DNA of 33,005 bases, taken from positions 1 to 33,005 of the forward strand of contig DAHVAR010000130.1 of the NCBI GenBank assembly GCA_027314515.1, read 5' to 3'. Below the pieces are notes generated by a model. That model searched no databases. It had not been told where the DNA came from and was given only the letters and a program-made list of their open reading frames with translations. Both the position numbers and the translations under genes were made by a program. Of the stretch, positions 25,053 through 33,005 are shown piece by piece (position 1 is the stretch's first letter; every line of letters begins with the position of its first letter). The DNA is from Actinomycetota bacterium. GTDB lineage: Bacteria > Actinomycetota > Actinomycetes > Streptosporangiales > Streptosporangiaceae.

Positions 25053-26266
25053 CGCGGCAAGTCCTTCCACGGCCCGGTGTCGACCCTGGCCTCCTTCGGC
25101 AGCCCGAGCACCCGCTCGGCGATGATGTTGCGCAGGATTTCCGACGTGCCGCCCTCGATCGAGTTGCCTTTGGCCCGCAGGAACCGGAAGCCGGGGTTAC
25201 GACCGAAGAAGTTCGCGCCCTCGGGGCGCCGCATCGTCCAGTCGTCGTACAGCAGCCCATCTCCGGAGGCCAGCTCGACCTCGAACTCGGAGATCTCCTG
25301 GTTCAGCCGGGCGAACACCAGCTTGGCGGCCGAGCCCTCCGGACCGGGCTGCCCGGCCGCGAGCTGCTGCCGGAGCCGCGCGCCGGCCAGCCGGGCGACT
25401 TCGGCATCGGCCCACAATCGCAGCAGCCGGTCATGCAGCCCGGGCGTCCGCAGCCCGGGCTGCTCCCGCCAGGTACGGGCCGCCGAGGCGATCATGCCGC
25501 CCTCGCGGGGCATGGCATTGCCGCCGATCGACACCCGCTCGTTCATCAGGGTCGACATCGAGACGGTCCAGCCCTGCCCCACATCGCCGATCCGGTCGGC
25601 GTCCGGGATCTGCGCGTCGGTCAGGAACACCTCGTTGAACTCGGCCTCGCCGGTGATCTGCCGGAGCGGCCGCACCTCGACGCCGGGCTGCTTCATGTCG
25701 AGCGCGAAATAGGTAAGCCCCTCGTGCTTCGGCGCGTCCGGGTTAGTGCGCGCCACCAGCAGCGCCCGCTTGGCCATGTGCGCGGAGGAAGTCCAGACCT
25801 TCTGCCCGTTCACGGTCCAGTTGTCGCCGTCCGCCACCGCCCGGGTGGCAAGCCCGGCCAGGTCAGAACCGGCGCCCGGCTCGCTGAACAGCTGGCACCA
25901 GATCTCCTCCCCCGTCCACAGCGGCCGCAGCCAGCGCCCCTGCTGCTCGGGCGTGCCGTGCGCGAGGATGGTCGGAGCCGCCATGCCAAGCCCGATCCCG
26001 TTGCGCTCGGGATAGTTCGACGGCGCGCCGGCCGCCGCGAACTCCCGGTCAACCACTACCTGCAGGGAACGGGGTAGTCCCTGCCCGCCGAGTCCGGACG
26101 GGTAATGCACCCAGGCGAGACCCGCGTCGAAACGGGCGCGCAGGAACTCTAGCCGCTCGGTGCCGCCGGGGTCATGCGTGGCCAGGAACCCGGCAATCTG
26201 CGACCGGAGGTTATCGGCGTCCGGCAGCTGCGCGTTCCCGCCGTGGTCGGCCTTGTCGTTCAGCAC
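25049..26266 (-). CDS. Acyl-CoA dehydrogenase (operon gene 3)
   Basis: A 405-aa acyl-CoA dehydrogenase. Motifs: FDAGLAWVHYPSGLGGQGLP, CQLFSEPGAGSDLAGL (FAD and substrate loop), WTVNGQKVWTSSAHMAKR, and the C-terminal NSIEGGTSEILRNIIAERVL. It is the likely partner of the overlapping gene 4 product. The start is GTG 26266 with GGAGGAACC directly upstream. That RBS and start lie in a 17-bp tandem duplication, which also creates a second GTG with its own RBS 17 bp earlier. It begins 27 bp after the stop of the short-chain dehydrogenase. Confidence 0.92.
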   Translation of the reverse strand: MLNDKADHGGNAQLPDADNLRSQIAGFLATHDPGGTERLEFLRARFDAGLAWVHYPSGLGGQGLPRSLQVVVDREFAAAGAPSNYPERNGIGLGMAAPTILAHGTPEQQGRWLRPLWTGEEIWCQLFSEPGAGSDLAGLATRAVADGDNWTVNGQKVWTSSAHMAKRALLVARTNPDAPKHEGLTYFALDMKQPGVEVRPLRQITGEAEFNEVFLTDAQIPDADRIGDVGQGWTVSMSTLMNERVSIGGNAMPREGGMIASAARTWREQPGLRTPGLHDRLLRLWADAEVARLAGARLRQQLAAGQPGPEGSAAKLVFARLNQEISEFEVELASGDGLLYDDWTMRRPEGANFFGRNPGFRFLRAKGNSIEGGTSEILRNIIAERVLGLPKEARVDTGPWKDLPR

Positions 26267-26300
26267 GGTTCCTCCGTCAGCACGGTTCCTCCGTCAGCAC
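26261..26300 (-). repeat. 17-bp tandem duplication of an RBS-start unit
   Basis: CAGCACGGTTCCTCCGT occurs at 26261-26277 and again at 26278-26294, followed by CAGCAC. On the minus strand each unit is an RBS (GGAGGAACC) plus GTG. The upstream GTG (26283) opens a seven-codon frame, M-L-T-E-E-P-C, whose TGA (26262-26260) overlaps the true start region. The SDR stop (26296-26294) lies in the partial third unit. Confidence 0.8.
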
Positions 26301-27055
26301 AGGGGTCCGCCGGCGACGTAGATGACCTGGCCGGAGACGAACCCAGCGCCCTCGCTGACCAGGAATGAGATCACGTGCGCGACGTCGTCAGGGGTGCCTA
26401 CCCGGCGGACCGGGATGCTGGCGGCGGCCGCCTTCTGGAAGTCCTCGAAGCCCATGCCGATCCGCGCCGCGGTCGCGGCGGTCATGTCGGTGGCGATGAA
26501 GCCGGGCGCGACCGCGTTGGCCGTGATGCCGAACTGACCGAGCTCGATCGCGAGGGTCTTGGTGAAGCCCTGCAACCCGGCCTTCGCCGCCGAGTAGTTG
26601 GCCTGGCCGCGGTTCCCGAGCGCGGAACTGGAGGAGAGGTTGACGACCCGGCCCCACTTGCTGTCGACCATGTACTTCTGGCAGGCCTTGGTCATCAGGA
26701 ACGAGCCGCGCAGGTGAATGCCGAGCACGGTGTCCCAGTCGTCGACGGTCATCTTGAACAGCATGTTGTCCCGGATGACGCCAGCGTTGTTGACCAGGAC
26801 CGCCGGAGCGCCGAGCGCGCTGGCGATCTTGTCGACACCCGCCTGGACCTGATCGGCGTCGCTGACGTCAGCACCCACGGCAAGCGCCCTGCCGCCGGCC
26901 TGCGTGATCGCCTCGACGGTCGCGGCGCAGTCGTCTTCCTTCAGGTCCAGCACCGCGACCGCGAAGCCGTCGCGAGCCAGGCGCTTAGCCGTCCCCGCGC
27001 CGATACCGCGCGCGGCGCCGGTAACGACGGCTACCCGCTCTGACGCCTCTGACAT
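26294..27055 (-). CDS. Short-chain dehydrogenase/reductase, FabG-like (operon gene 2)
   Basis: A 253-aa classical SDR. The Rossmann motif TGAARGIGAG is near residue 12, followed by NNAGVIRDNMLF. The catalytic Ser lies in VVNLSSSSALGNRGQ, with Tyr and Lys in YSAAKAG, and the C-terminal RVGTPDDVAHVISFLVSEGA ends in VSGQVIYVAGG. It would oxidise a 3-hydroxyacyl-CoA or reduce a 3-oxoacyl intermediate with NAD(P)H, a natural companion of the dehydrogenases around it. AGGAGGAACACAT gives a strong RBS for ATG 27055. It starts 90 bp after the stop of gene 1. Confidence 0.92.
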   Translation of the reverse strand: MSEASERVAVVTGAARGIGAGTAKRLARDGFAVAVLDLKEDDCAATVEAITQAGGRALAVGADVSDADQVQAGVDKIASALGAPAVLVNNAGVIRDNMLFKMTVDDWDTVLGIHLRGSFLMTKACQKYMVDSKWGRVVNLSSSSALGNRGQANYSAAKAGLQGFTKTLAIELGQFGITANAVAPGFIATDMTAATAARIGMGFEDFQKAAAASIPVRRVGTPDDVAHVISFLVSEGAGFVSGQVIYVAGGPLC

Positions 27056-27145
27056 ATGTGTTCCTCCTGACGCATCGGGGCCCGCGCCCCTGAGTATCTG
27101 TCCCTGGTCTCCCGCCCCGGCATATCCCCCGGACCGGGAGTTGTC

Positions 27146-28363
27146 TTACCGGTACTTCCTGAGCTCGCGGTGCGCGAGGGACCGCTTGTGCACCTCGTCC
27201 GGCCCGTCGGCGAACCGCAGTGTCCTGGTGTGCGCCCACATCATCGCCAGCGGGAAGTCCTGGCTGACGCCGCCGCCGCCATGTGCCTGGATCGCTTTGT
27301 CAATAATCCACTCGGTCGTCTGCGGCACCAGGATCTTGATCGACTGGATCTCGGTGTGCGCTCCCTTGTTGCCGACCGTGTCCATCAGCCAGGCGGTCTT
27401 GAGCACCAGCAGCCTTGCCGTCTCGATGCGCACCCGCGCCTCCGCGATCCAGCCCTGGATCACGCCCTGGTCAGCGAGCGGCTTGCCCCAGGCGACGCGC
27501 CCGGTCACGCGGCGGCACATCAGCTCGAGCGCACGCTCGGCCGCGCCGATCTGCCGCATGCAGTGGTGGATGCGGCCGGGCCCGAGCCTGGCCTGGGCGA
27601 TCGCGAAGCCCTCCCCTTCCCCGGCGATCACGTTCGTCACCGGCACCCGGACGTCGGTGAACTCGATCTCTGCGTGGCCGCCGTGCGTCCCGTCGGTGTA
27701 GCCGAAGACGTGCATGCCGCGCCTGATGTTGACGCCAGGGGTATCTGCCGGCACGAGGACCTGGGACTGCTGGCGGTGCCGGTCGGCCTCCGGGTTGCTC
27801 TTGCCCATCACGATGAGGATCTTGCAGCGCGGGTCCATCGCCCCGCTTGACCACCACTTGCGGCCGTTGATCACGTAGACGTCACCGTCGCGGACGATGC
27901 TGGTCGAGATGTTGGTCGCGTCCGAGGAGGCGACGCCGGGCTCGGTCATGCAGAAAGCGGACCGGATCTCGCCGTCCAGCAGCGGCTGCAGCCACTGCTT
28001 CTGCTGCTCGGCCGTGCCGAACTCGGCCAGCACCTCCATGTTGCCGGTATCCGGCGCGGCGCAGTTGAGCGCCTCGGGCGCGATGAACGACCGGCCGGTG
28101 ATCTCGGCCAGCGGCGCGTACTGCAAGTTGGTCAGACCGGCGCCCTGCGGGTGATGAGCCAGGAACAGGTTCCACAGGCCCTGCTTCTTCGCCGCGGCCT
28201 TCAGGTCCGCCATGACCGGCGGGCGCTCCCAGCCGCGGCCCTCAGCTGCCATCCCGGCCGCCTGCTCCCCGAACACCTTCTCGGCCGGGATGACGTGCTC
28301 GTCGAGGAATGCCTGAAGCTGGCCGCGGAGTTCCTCGGTGCGCGCGTCGAATGCGAAATCCAT
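27146..28363 (-). CDS. Acyl-CoA dehydrogenase, ACAD10/11-like (operon gene 1)
   Basis: A 405-aa enzyme starting [19 protein letters not shown]. Motifs: [52 protein letters not shown], and a C-terminus reading [20 protein letters not shown] then [18 protein letters not shown]. The last motif is typical of the ACAD10/11 group. ATG 28363 follows GGAGGCAGAG; the in-frame ATG 28375 would place that RBS inside the coding region. It is the first gene of the minus-strand operon and shares an 86-bp promoter region, with a palindromic operator candidate, with the divergent lactonase gene. Confidence 0.92.
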   Translation of the reverse strand: MDFAFDARTEELRGQLQAFLDEHVIPAEKVFGEQAAGMAAEGRGWERPPVMADLKAAAKKQGLWNLFLAHHPQGAGLTNLQYAPLAEITGRSFIAPEALNCAAPDTGNMEVLAEFGTAEQQKQWLQPLLDGEIRSAFCMTEPGVASSDATNISTSIVRDGDVYVINGRKWWSSGAMDPRCKILIVMGKSNPEADRHRQQSQVLVPADTPGVNIRRGMHVFGYTDGTHGGHAEIEFTDVRVPVTNVIAGEGEGFAIAQARLGPGRIHHCMRQIGAAERALELMCRRVTGRVAWGKPLADQGVIQGWIAEARVRIETARLLVLKTAWLMDTVGNKGAHTEIQSIKILVPQTTEWIIDKAIQAHGGGGVSQDFPLAMMWAHTRTLRFADGPDEVHKRSLAHRELRKYR

Positions 28364-28409
28364 CTCTGCCTCCATAGGCCCTTCGCGACCACGACGAGAC
28401 CGGACAATG

Positions 28410-28427
28410 GTACCTACCGGTCAGTAC
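28410..28427. promoter_or_regulatory. TetR-like palindromic operator in a divergent promoter
   Basis: GTACCTACCGGTCAGTAC matches its own reverse complement at 14 of 18 positions, with a perfect ACCGGT centre and perfect GTAC ends. Palindromes of this ACCGGT-centred type are typical TetR-family operators near actinomycete fatty-acid and CoA-ester genes, by recall. It lies 47 bp before the acyl-CoA dehydrogenase start and 23 bp before the lactonase start, so one repressor could silence both sides. Confidence 0.55.
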
Positions 28428-28449
28428 GGCTCCACGCTACGGTGCTGGT

Positions 28450-29409
28450 ATGCCGATGGTCGAGACTGTCAGGGGCCCGGTCGACGCCGGGACGCTTGGG
28501 ACGACGCTCATGCACGAGCACGTCTTCGTGCTGAACGAGGAGGTCCGCTCGAACTACCCGGCGGACTGGGACGAGGACGCCCGGGTCGACGACGCGATCA
28601 TCAAGCTCAACGCGCTGGCCGACCGCGGCTGCCAGACAATCGTCGATCCGACCGTGGTGGGCCTCGGCCGCGACATCCGGCGGATCATCCGGGTCGCGGA
28701 CGGCACCAGCCTCAACATCATCGCCGCGACCGGCCTGTACACCTACAACGACATCCCGTTCTACTTCCGGTACCGCTTTCCGCACGGCGACGGCCGCGAC
28801 CCGATGACCGACATGTTCGTCTCCGACATCACCAGCGGGATCGCCGGGACGCCGGTCAAGGCGGCGTTCCTCAAGTGCGCGATCGACGAGCCGGGACTGA
28901 CGCCGGGCGTCGAGCGAGTGCTGCGCGCCGTGTGCCGGGCTCATGCGCAGACCGGCGCGCCGATCACGGTGCACACTCATCCGCAGTCCGGCACCGGCCG
29001 CGACGTGCTGGCCGTGCTCCGCCAGGAGGGCGCCGACCTGACCAAGGTCGTTCTCGGGCACAGCGGCGACAGCACCGATCTTGATTACCTGTCCGAACTG
29101 GCCGACGCCGGCTGCCTGCTGGGCATGGACCGGTTCGGACTGGACCTGATCACGCCGTTCGAACAGCGGGTCGCCACGGTGGCCGCGATGTGCGAGCGCG
29201 GCTATGCCGACCGGATGGTGCTGTCGCACGACGCCTCGTGCCACATCGACTGGTTCCCGGCGGAGATGATCCCGCAGTTCGCGCCGGCCTGGCACTTCGA
29301 GCACCTGTTTGACGACGTGCTGCCGGCGCTGCGTGAGCAGGGCGTTACTCAGGCGCAGATCCAGGCGATGCTGACCGATAACCCGCGGCGGTACTTCTCC
29401 GGCGGCTGA
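28450..29409 (+). CDS. Phosphotriesterase-like lactonase family protein
   Basis: A 319-aa TIM-barrel metallohydrolase with all binuclear-centre ligands: His22 and His24 (LMHEHVF), bridging Lys142 (AAFLKCAID), His175 (TVHTHPQS), His204 (LGHSGDS) and Asp261 (LSHDASC). Members hydrolyse lactones such as acyl-homoserine or oxo lactones, sometimes with a weak organophosphate side activity. Beside an acyl-CoA dehydrogenase operon, a lactone or ester-type substrate is the more likely role. ATG 28450 is the probable start, with ATG 28456 as an alternative; no good RBS is seen, so a leaderless or nearly leaderless mRNA is possible. No signal peptide is present. Confidence 0.9.
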   Translation: MPMVETVRGPVDAGTLGTTLMHEHVFVLNEEVRSNYPADWDEDARVDDAIIKLNALADRGCQTIVDPTVVGLGRDIRRIIRVADGTSLNIIAATGLYTYNDIPFYFRYRFPHGDGRDPMTDMFVSDITSGIAGTPVKAAFLKCAIDEPGLTPGVERVLRAVCRAHAQTGAPITVHTHPQSGTGRDVLAVLRQEGADLTKVVLGHSGDSTDLDYLSELADAGCLLGMDRFGLDLITPFEQRVATVAAMCERGYADRMVLSHDASCHIDWFPAEMIPQFAPAWHFEHLFDDVLPALREQGVTQAQIQAMLTDNPRRYFSGG

Positions 29410-30021
29410 TGCCTCGGCAACTGCCCACTGGGCGAATAAGCAACACCCGGCGAAAGCGCTCGAGACTAGGCCAGACTCCAGGGCTGGTGCGTGTTCCTGA
29501 TGGTGATGCACCACTTCCCCTGACGGCTTCATACGCCTACGGCGACATTGCTGACAGTCATCTCGCGCATCTCGCGCCTGCAATTGCTAAAGTTCCGGCT
29601 GTCCGCCACATCAGGCGGCCACATCAGGCCCACGGACCCGCACCCTGCCCCGGTCTCAGCAGGAGCCCGAGCATGTGGTTCCTGTTCCGCGAATGAGCAG
29701 GCTAACGCCCTGGTCCGACTGCTCGGTCCGATCCGAAATTGCGTGCTGATCGGCACTTCGTGGGGTCATGACGACGATGGCATCGGGGACGACTACCGCA
29801 CCGGGCATCGAGATGTACCGGTGCGCGGGCCGTTACGGGCTGTGCACTGACGGCCTGACTGCCCATCCAGCAGCAGGCCGGGTGTCTTACCCGTCTCCAT
29901 ACCACGCCTCGGTGACACTTCTCGGCATCCTGGCCCCGGGAGTCTTGATCGTCGACTCGGCGGGCCGCCAGATAACGTCCGACAAACTCGCAGGTCAAAG
30001 GACTACAAGATCCACAATTCC
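29410..30021. other. Gene-poor stretch with degraded sequence
   Basis: About 610 bp with no convincing gene. Two short tandem duplications occur: CATCTCGCG twice at 29559-29576, and GCCACATCAGGCG/GCCACATCAGGCC at 29605-29630. A plus-strand frame from 29768 could give 85 aa (MTTMASGTTTAPGIEMYR...), but it matches nothing I know and lacks an RBS. The region borders a truncated transposase, so it is probably accessory debris. Confidence 0.5.
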
Positions 30022-30868
30022 ATGATCGTGAGCCAAGTCAGGTACGCGCTGCTCGCCGACCGGTGGCACACCTGCTTCTTCGATCTGTCCGGAGACCAGG
30101 GCCTGCTGGGCCAGGTGGAGGGCCGGACCGCCGATGACGCCGCGTGGTGGCTGGCGCAAATGCCCGCCGCCTGGCGCGACACGGTGCAGGTGGCGGCGAC
30201 CGGCACGTGCGCCATCTACGCCTCCGCCATACGCCGGATGCTCCCGCGGGCCACACTGGTGGCCGGCTTGTTCCACGTGGTCCAGCTCGCCGTCAAGACG
30301 ACCGTGGACGTGCGCCGCCGCTACGGCCGCCGCGGCCGGGACGGCGACCCCGAGTACGGCATCAAAGGCCTGCTCGTGTCGCGACCTGGAGCACCTGACG
30401 CCCGCCCAGCTCGCCAAGATCATGAACAACCTCGGCGGTGACCCGCAGGGCCAGAAAATCCTGGCCGTGCGGAACGGCAAGGAGAAACTCCGCGACGTAC
30501 TGAACCTGCGCGCATCCATCATCGGCTCCGTCCCGCCCGAGCGCGGCGTCCGCGGCCGGCCCTTCCGGTTCTGCGACTGGTGCGCGGCCAACGACGACAT
30601 CCCCGAACTGGAAACCCTGGCCCGCACCATCGCCCGATGGGAGAACGAGATCGTGGCCGCGGTGCTGACCGGAGTCAGCAACGCCAGGTCCGAGGCGCTG
30701 AACCGGATCGCCAAACTCGAGGCACACCAGGCCTGCTCCTTCCGCAACCCCGCGAACCAGCGCCGCAGAGTCCGGAGCGCCTGCACGCGCGGCGCACGCA
30801 GACCCGCCGGACGGGCCACCCGACACTCCTCACCCTCGGTCACCGGGCGGAGACACGATCCCGGTTAA
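30022..30868 (+). pseudogene. ISL3-family transposase remnant
   Basis: The frame from 30022 gives RWHTCFFDLSGDQGLLGQ, RTADDAAWWLAQMPAAW and LFHVVQLAVKTTVDVRRRYG, typical of ISL3 transposases. Near 30380 the match jumps one frame to RDLEHLTPAQLAKIMNNL, then NGKEKLRDVLNLRA, ETLARTIARWENEIVAAV and the conserved GVSNARSEALNRIAKLEA with FRNPANQRRRVR. The N-terminal part, including the zinc-finger/HTH region and the first catalytic Asp, is absent. Where relatives carry Asp before the C-x-Y-x-SAIRR motif, this copy has Gly (codon 30202-30204), consistent with a GAC to GGC change. Truncation, frameshift and the lost Asp all say it is dead. The insertion element to the right starts seven bases after its stop. 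Confidence 0.85.
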
Positions 30869-30875
30869 CTTCGAA

Positions 30876-32594
30876 GGGTGCGGCTCTTCTGAGGTGAGCT
30901 GGTTACGCTGCGAGGATGAGGTCTTCGCGGTAGATGGCCCTGTGGATGCGCTTATGCTCCTGGCGGAGGTGGAAGCGCCAGTAGTCCTCGAAGTCGCCGG
31001 TGGCGATGAGGGCGCGGAGATTGAGGATGGCCTCGGCGCCTTCAAGGCCCCATCTCGCGCCTGTGATGTCCATTCTGTCTTTCACGATGTGCCTGCAGGC
31101 GCCCTCGATGATCCCGGTGGCGATGGGCCAGCCCTGCTCCAGCGCGGTGGCGTAGCCGAGGTAGTCCTGCTTGTTTTCCAGGTAGCGGGCGCATTCATCG
31201 GCGCCGGCGCGCTCGGGGCCGGAGTAGCCGTAGGCGGTGGCGCGGCGGCGGATCCCGGCCGCGACCTGGCGGGCGTTGCCGCGCAGGATCTTGCGGGCCT
31301 GGTCAGCGGCCCATTCCTCGGCGGCGGGCTCGCCCTTGTCGAAGAAGGACCAGGCGGCCTTCCAGCAGTATTCCAGGACGTGGATGAAGTCGATGACGAT
31401 CGTCACGGTGACGCCGCGGCGCTTGGCCTCGGCGGTCACGGCCTCGATCTGGGTGTTGTTCCCGTCGATGAGGACCGCCCATTCCCGGCTGTGGCGGGGG
31501 TCGCGGCGTTCGGCCTCGTCGAACGCGGCGGCGATGACGGCGGGGATGTCGCCGGTGACCGAGGCGGTGAGCCACTTGCCCCGGGCCTGCGGCTCGCGTG
31601 GCTTCCCCTTCTTTCCCGGAGCCGTGGCCTGCGCTTTCTTCTTCCGCCGCTGCTGCGCCGGGGTGCTGATGACGTCCTGCGGCGTGCGAGGGACGGGGGC
31701 GGCGTCGTAGACGCAGGCCAGCTCGGCCATCCGCTTGCGGCCGTGCTTCTCCCCGGGCGACAGCCGCGTGGCGAGCTTGCCCTGCGCGGATGCCGCGGCT
31801 TTCGCGGTAGCCGGGCGCAGCGCCCCGGGCAGCATCACGATGCCCTTGCCGTCGAAGGTCAGGATCAGCGGCCAGCCCTCTGGCGCCGGCTCAATGACCC
31901 GCCGCAGGTAAAAGGCCTCCACATGCGCGGCGCAGCGGCGGGCCATGCCCTCCAGTTGCCGCTTTCCGATCGTGACGCCGGTCGCGCGGGTGACCGCGGC
32001 GCCCGCCGCCTCCATCGACCCGCGCGCGGCCTCGATCGCGGCGAGCTTGCGCAGCCCGTGGGAGTGCTTCTCCTCCGGCAGGTTCAAAGCCGCGTCCAGA
32101 ACGTGCACGTTGCTCCTGCCCGGCGACCGGTAGGCGATCCGCGACACGCTGACCTCCCCGAACTTCGTCACCAGCGGCCGTGTCCGGCCCCGCTCCGCCC
32201 GCGTCCGCACGACGCCGTCCCCGCCGGCCACGTCATCGCGCCGGACCTCCCGGGCGGCCAGCAGGTCCAGGTGCCCCTGCAACAGCCTGCGCGTCAGCTC
32301 CCGCCCTCGCACCTCCAGCTGTTCTTCCAGCTCAGCGTGCTGCAGCCCGGCGGCCTCCCCGGCCAGCCACTCCTCCGTCTGAGCGAGCTGCTGCCTGGCT
32401 CCCGTGAACGCCTCATCGCGGCAGGCTGGCGCGTACCCTTGCATCGGGCTCCTTCTTGTGCGATCCGGTCCTCGATAACCAGGACCGTAACGAGAAGGAG
32501 CCCTTTAAACACGCACCGACACGGGCGAACCAGACACCGGGACACGCACCACGCGAAATTCCCCGCACAGCGTCACCCCAGAAGAGCCGCACCC
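30876..32594 (-). mobile_element. ISKra4-family insertion sequence, complete
   Basis: Perfect 16-bp terminal inverted repeats bound the element: GGGTGCGGCTCTTCTG at 30876-30891 and its reverse complement CAGAAGAGCCGCACCC at 32579-32594. Similarity continues inward for about six bases with one mismatch (A/G then GGTGA). The element is 1719 bp and carries one transposase gene. No target-site duplication is visible: the left flank ends ACTTCGAA and the right flank begins ATAACAGT. One flank is the dead ISL3 gene and the other a truncated aldo/keto reductase, which suggests a one-sided deletion after insertion. Confidence 0.85.
30903..32444 (-). CDS. ISKra4-family transposase
   Basis: A 513-aa transposase, apparently intact. 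It has the family's long N-terminal helical region (TEEWLAGEAAGLQHAELEEQ), the TKFGEVSVSRIAYRS strand and the acidic triad: Asp198 (LILTFDGKG), Asp327 (AVLIDGNN) and Glu447 (GIIEGACRHIVKDRMD). Other landmarks are VTIVIDFIHVLEYCWKAAW and the ARWGLEGAEAILNLRALI motif near the C-terminus. A basic insert (RRKKKAQATAPGKKGKP) sits between the first two acidic residues. ATG 32444 has AAGAAGGAG upstream. With its perfect terminal repeats the element could still be mobile. Confidence 0.9.
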   Translation of the reverse strand: MQGYAPACRDEAFTGARQQLAQTEEWLAGEAAGLQHAELEEQLEVRGRELTRRLLQGHLDLLAAREVRRDDVAGGDGVVRTRAERGRTRPLVTKFGEVSVSRIAYRSPGRSNVHVLDAALNLPEEKHSHGLRKLAAIEAARGSMEAAGAAVTRATGVTIGKRQLEGMARRCAAHVEAFYLRRVIEPAPEGWPLILTFDGKGIVMLPGALRPATAKAAASAQGKLATRLSPGEKHGRKRMAELACVYDAAPVPRTPQDVISTPAQQRRKKKAQATAPGKKGKPREPQARGKWLTASVTGDIPAVIAAAFDEAERRDPRHSREWAVLIDGNNTQIEAVTAEAKRRGVTVTIVIDFIHVLEYCWKAAWSFFDKGEPAAEEWAADQARKILRGNARQVAAGIRRRATAYGYSGPERAGADECARYLENKQDYLGYATALEQGWPIATGIIEGACRHIVKDRMDITGARWGLEGAEAILNLRALIATGDFEDYWRFHLRQEHKRIHRAIYREDLILAA

Positions 32595-32748
32595 ATAACA
32601 GTTGGGCCGTGTCGACGAAGTTCCCGCCGCGTTCAAAGAACCGGTCGAGCAGGGCAAGCGAGCGTTCTTCGGTCACTGTCGAGCCGAAGAACATGGTGCC
32701 GAGGCACAGCACGGAACTACGACGATCGCCCATTATTCTGTACCGCAC
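32595..32748 (-). pseudogene. Aldo/keto reductase, truncated by the insertion element
   Basis: From GTG 32748, with AAGGAG upstream, the frame reads VRYRIMGDRRSSVLCLGTM, then FFGSTVTEERSLALLDRFF and GGNFVDTAQLL, the N-terminal strand and first helix of an aldo/keto reductase including the conserved NFVDTA with its Asp. It stops being reductase-like exactly at the element's right repeat and continues as unrelated sequence into the element. About 51 residues of some 320 remain, and the missing part is not on the other side of the element, so the gene is dead. It follows the transporter gene by 75 bp and was probably in one operon with it. Confidence 0.8.
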
Positions 32749-32823
32749 GACTGACTCCTTCGACCGAACTTGATCTATATCTAAACTCATCGCGCTCGCA
32801 TACTCAACGCCGCGCGGCGAGTC

Positions 32824-33005
32824 TTAGACTGTCGCGTCAGGCTCGCATCCACGCGGTTCTGTATCGGCCGCAGATATGGTGTCCGGGAGGTCACGGCTGC
32901 TGGTGAGCGCGGATGTCAGCAGCACTGTTCCTGACAGGGTAAGGAATGCCAGTGCTGCCCACAGGGCATCGCGCAGGCCGAGCCAGGTGCCGAGCAGGCC
33001 TCCGG
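32824..33005 (-). CDS. Probable MFS transporter, C-terminal end (5' partial)
   Basis: Only the last 60 or so residues are in the window, entering from the right edge: GGLLGTWLGLRDALWAALAF, then LTLSGTVLLTSALTSSRDLP and a polar tail ending in PDATV and TAA at 32826-32824. A Gly-rich hydrophobic segment, a short loop, one more hydrophobic helix and a charged tail match the end of a major-facilitator permease. With so little visible, other multi-pass membrane proteins are possible. A reductase gene lies just downstream. Confidence 0.6.
   Translation of the reverse strand, partial: GGLLGTWLGLRDALWAALAFLTLSGTVLLTSALTSSRDLPDTISAADTEPRGCEPDATV

Noticed and set aside
30876-32594. Composite transposon made from the ISL3 remnant and the ISKra4 element
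   Set aside because: The elements belong to different families, the ISL3 copy is truncated, and no second copy of either flanks a cargo.
30894-32906. 670-aa plus-strand frame across the ISKra4 element
   Set aside because: It runs through both terminal repeats and into the reductase region, so it cannot be a real gene of the element. It has no motif.

Overview
This window is high-GC actinomycete DNA. GTG starts, Gly/Ala/Arg-rich proteins, an AfsR/SARP-type regulator, an RsbW-like ATPase and a GlnR-type box upstream of an ammonium transporter all fit a soil actinobacterium with complex regulation. The order is not certain; Streptosporangiales-like lineages are a reasonable guess. No rRNA, tRNA or CRISPR array was seen.

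Left part (1-8.8 kb). A minus-strand ORF that runs off the left edge fuses a carbon-nitrogen hydrolase to a SAM-dependent methyltransferase. It is divergent from a DinB/DUF664 protein, with a clean palindrome between them. A tricorn-protease homologue with all active-site residues follows on the minus strand, behind an amidohydrolase. The amidohydrolase is divergent from an S9 prolyl-oligopeptidase-family peptidase.

8.8-15.6 kb. A complete oligopeptide ABC importer operon on the plus strand: lipoprotein, two permeases and a fused double ATPase. With the three hydrolases before it, this looks like a peptide uptake and breakdown neighbourhood. A perfect 16-bp hairpin separates the binding-protein gene from the permeases. 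A frameshifted VapC/PIN toxin remnant abuts the end of the operon.

15.8-23.5 kb. An ammonium transporter (amt) with a GlnR-like box, an anti-sigma-type ATPase, a short SARP regulator with an NTPase domain, and two tandem paralogues of an unnamed HTH-like plus conserved C-terminal domain family. Then come a 61-aa secreted peptide gene with a near-consensus promoter and a VOC-fold protein.

23.7-29.4 kb. A minus-strand catabolic operon (three acyl-CoA dehydrogenases and one short-chain dehydrogenase) divergent from a phosphotriesterase-like lactonase. A TetR-like palindrome lies in the shared promoter. A 17-bp tandem duplication has doubled the ribosome binding site and start codon of one dehydrogenase.

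29.4-33.0 kb. A decayed, gene-poor area: a 5'-truncated, frameshifted ISL3-type transposase, an intact ISKra4-type element with 16-bp perfect terminal repeats, a truncated aldo/keto reductase cut at the element's edge, and the 3' end of a probable MFS transporter running off the right edge.
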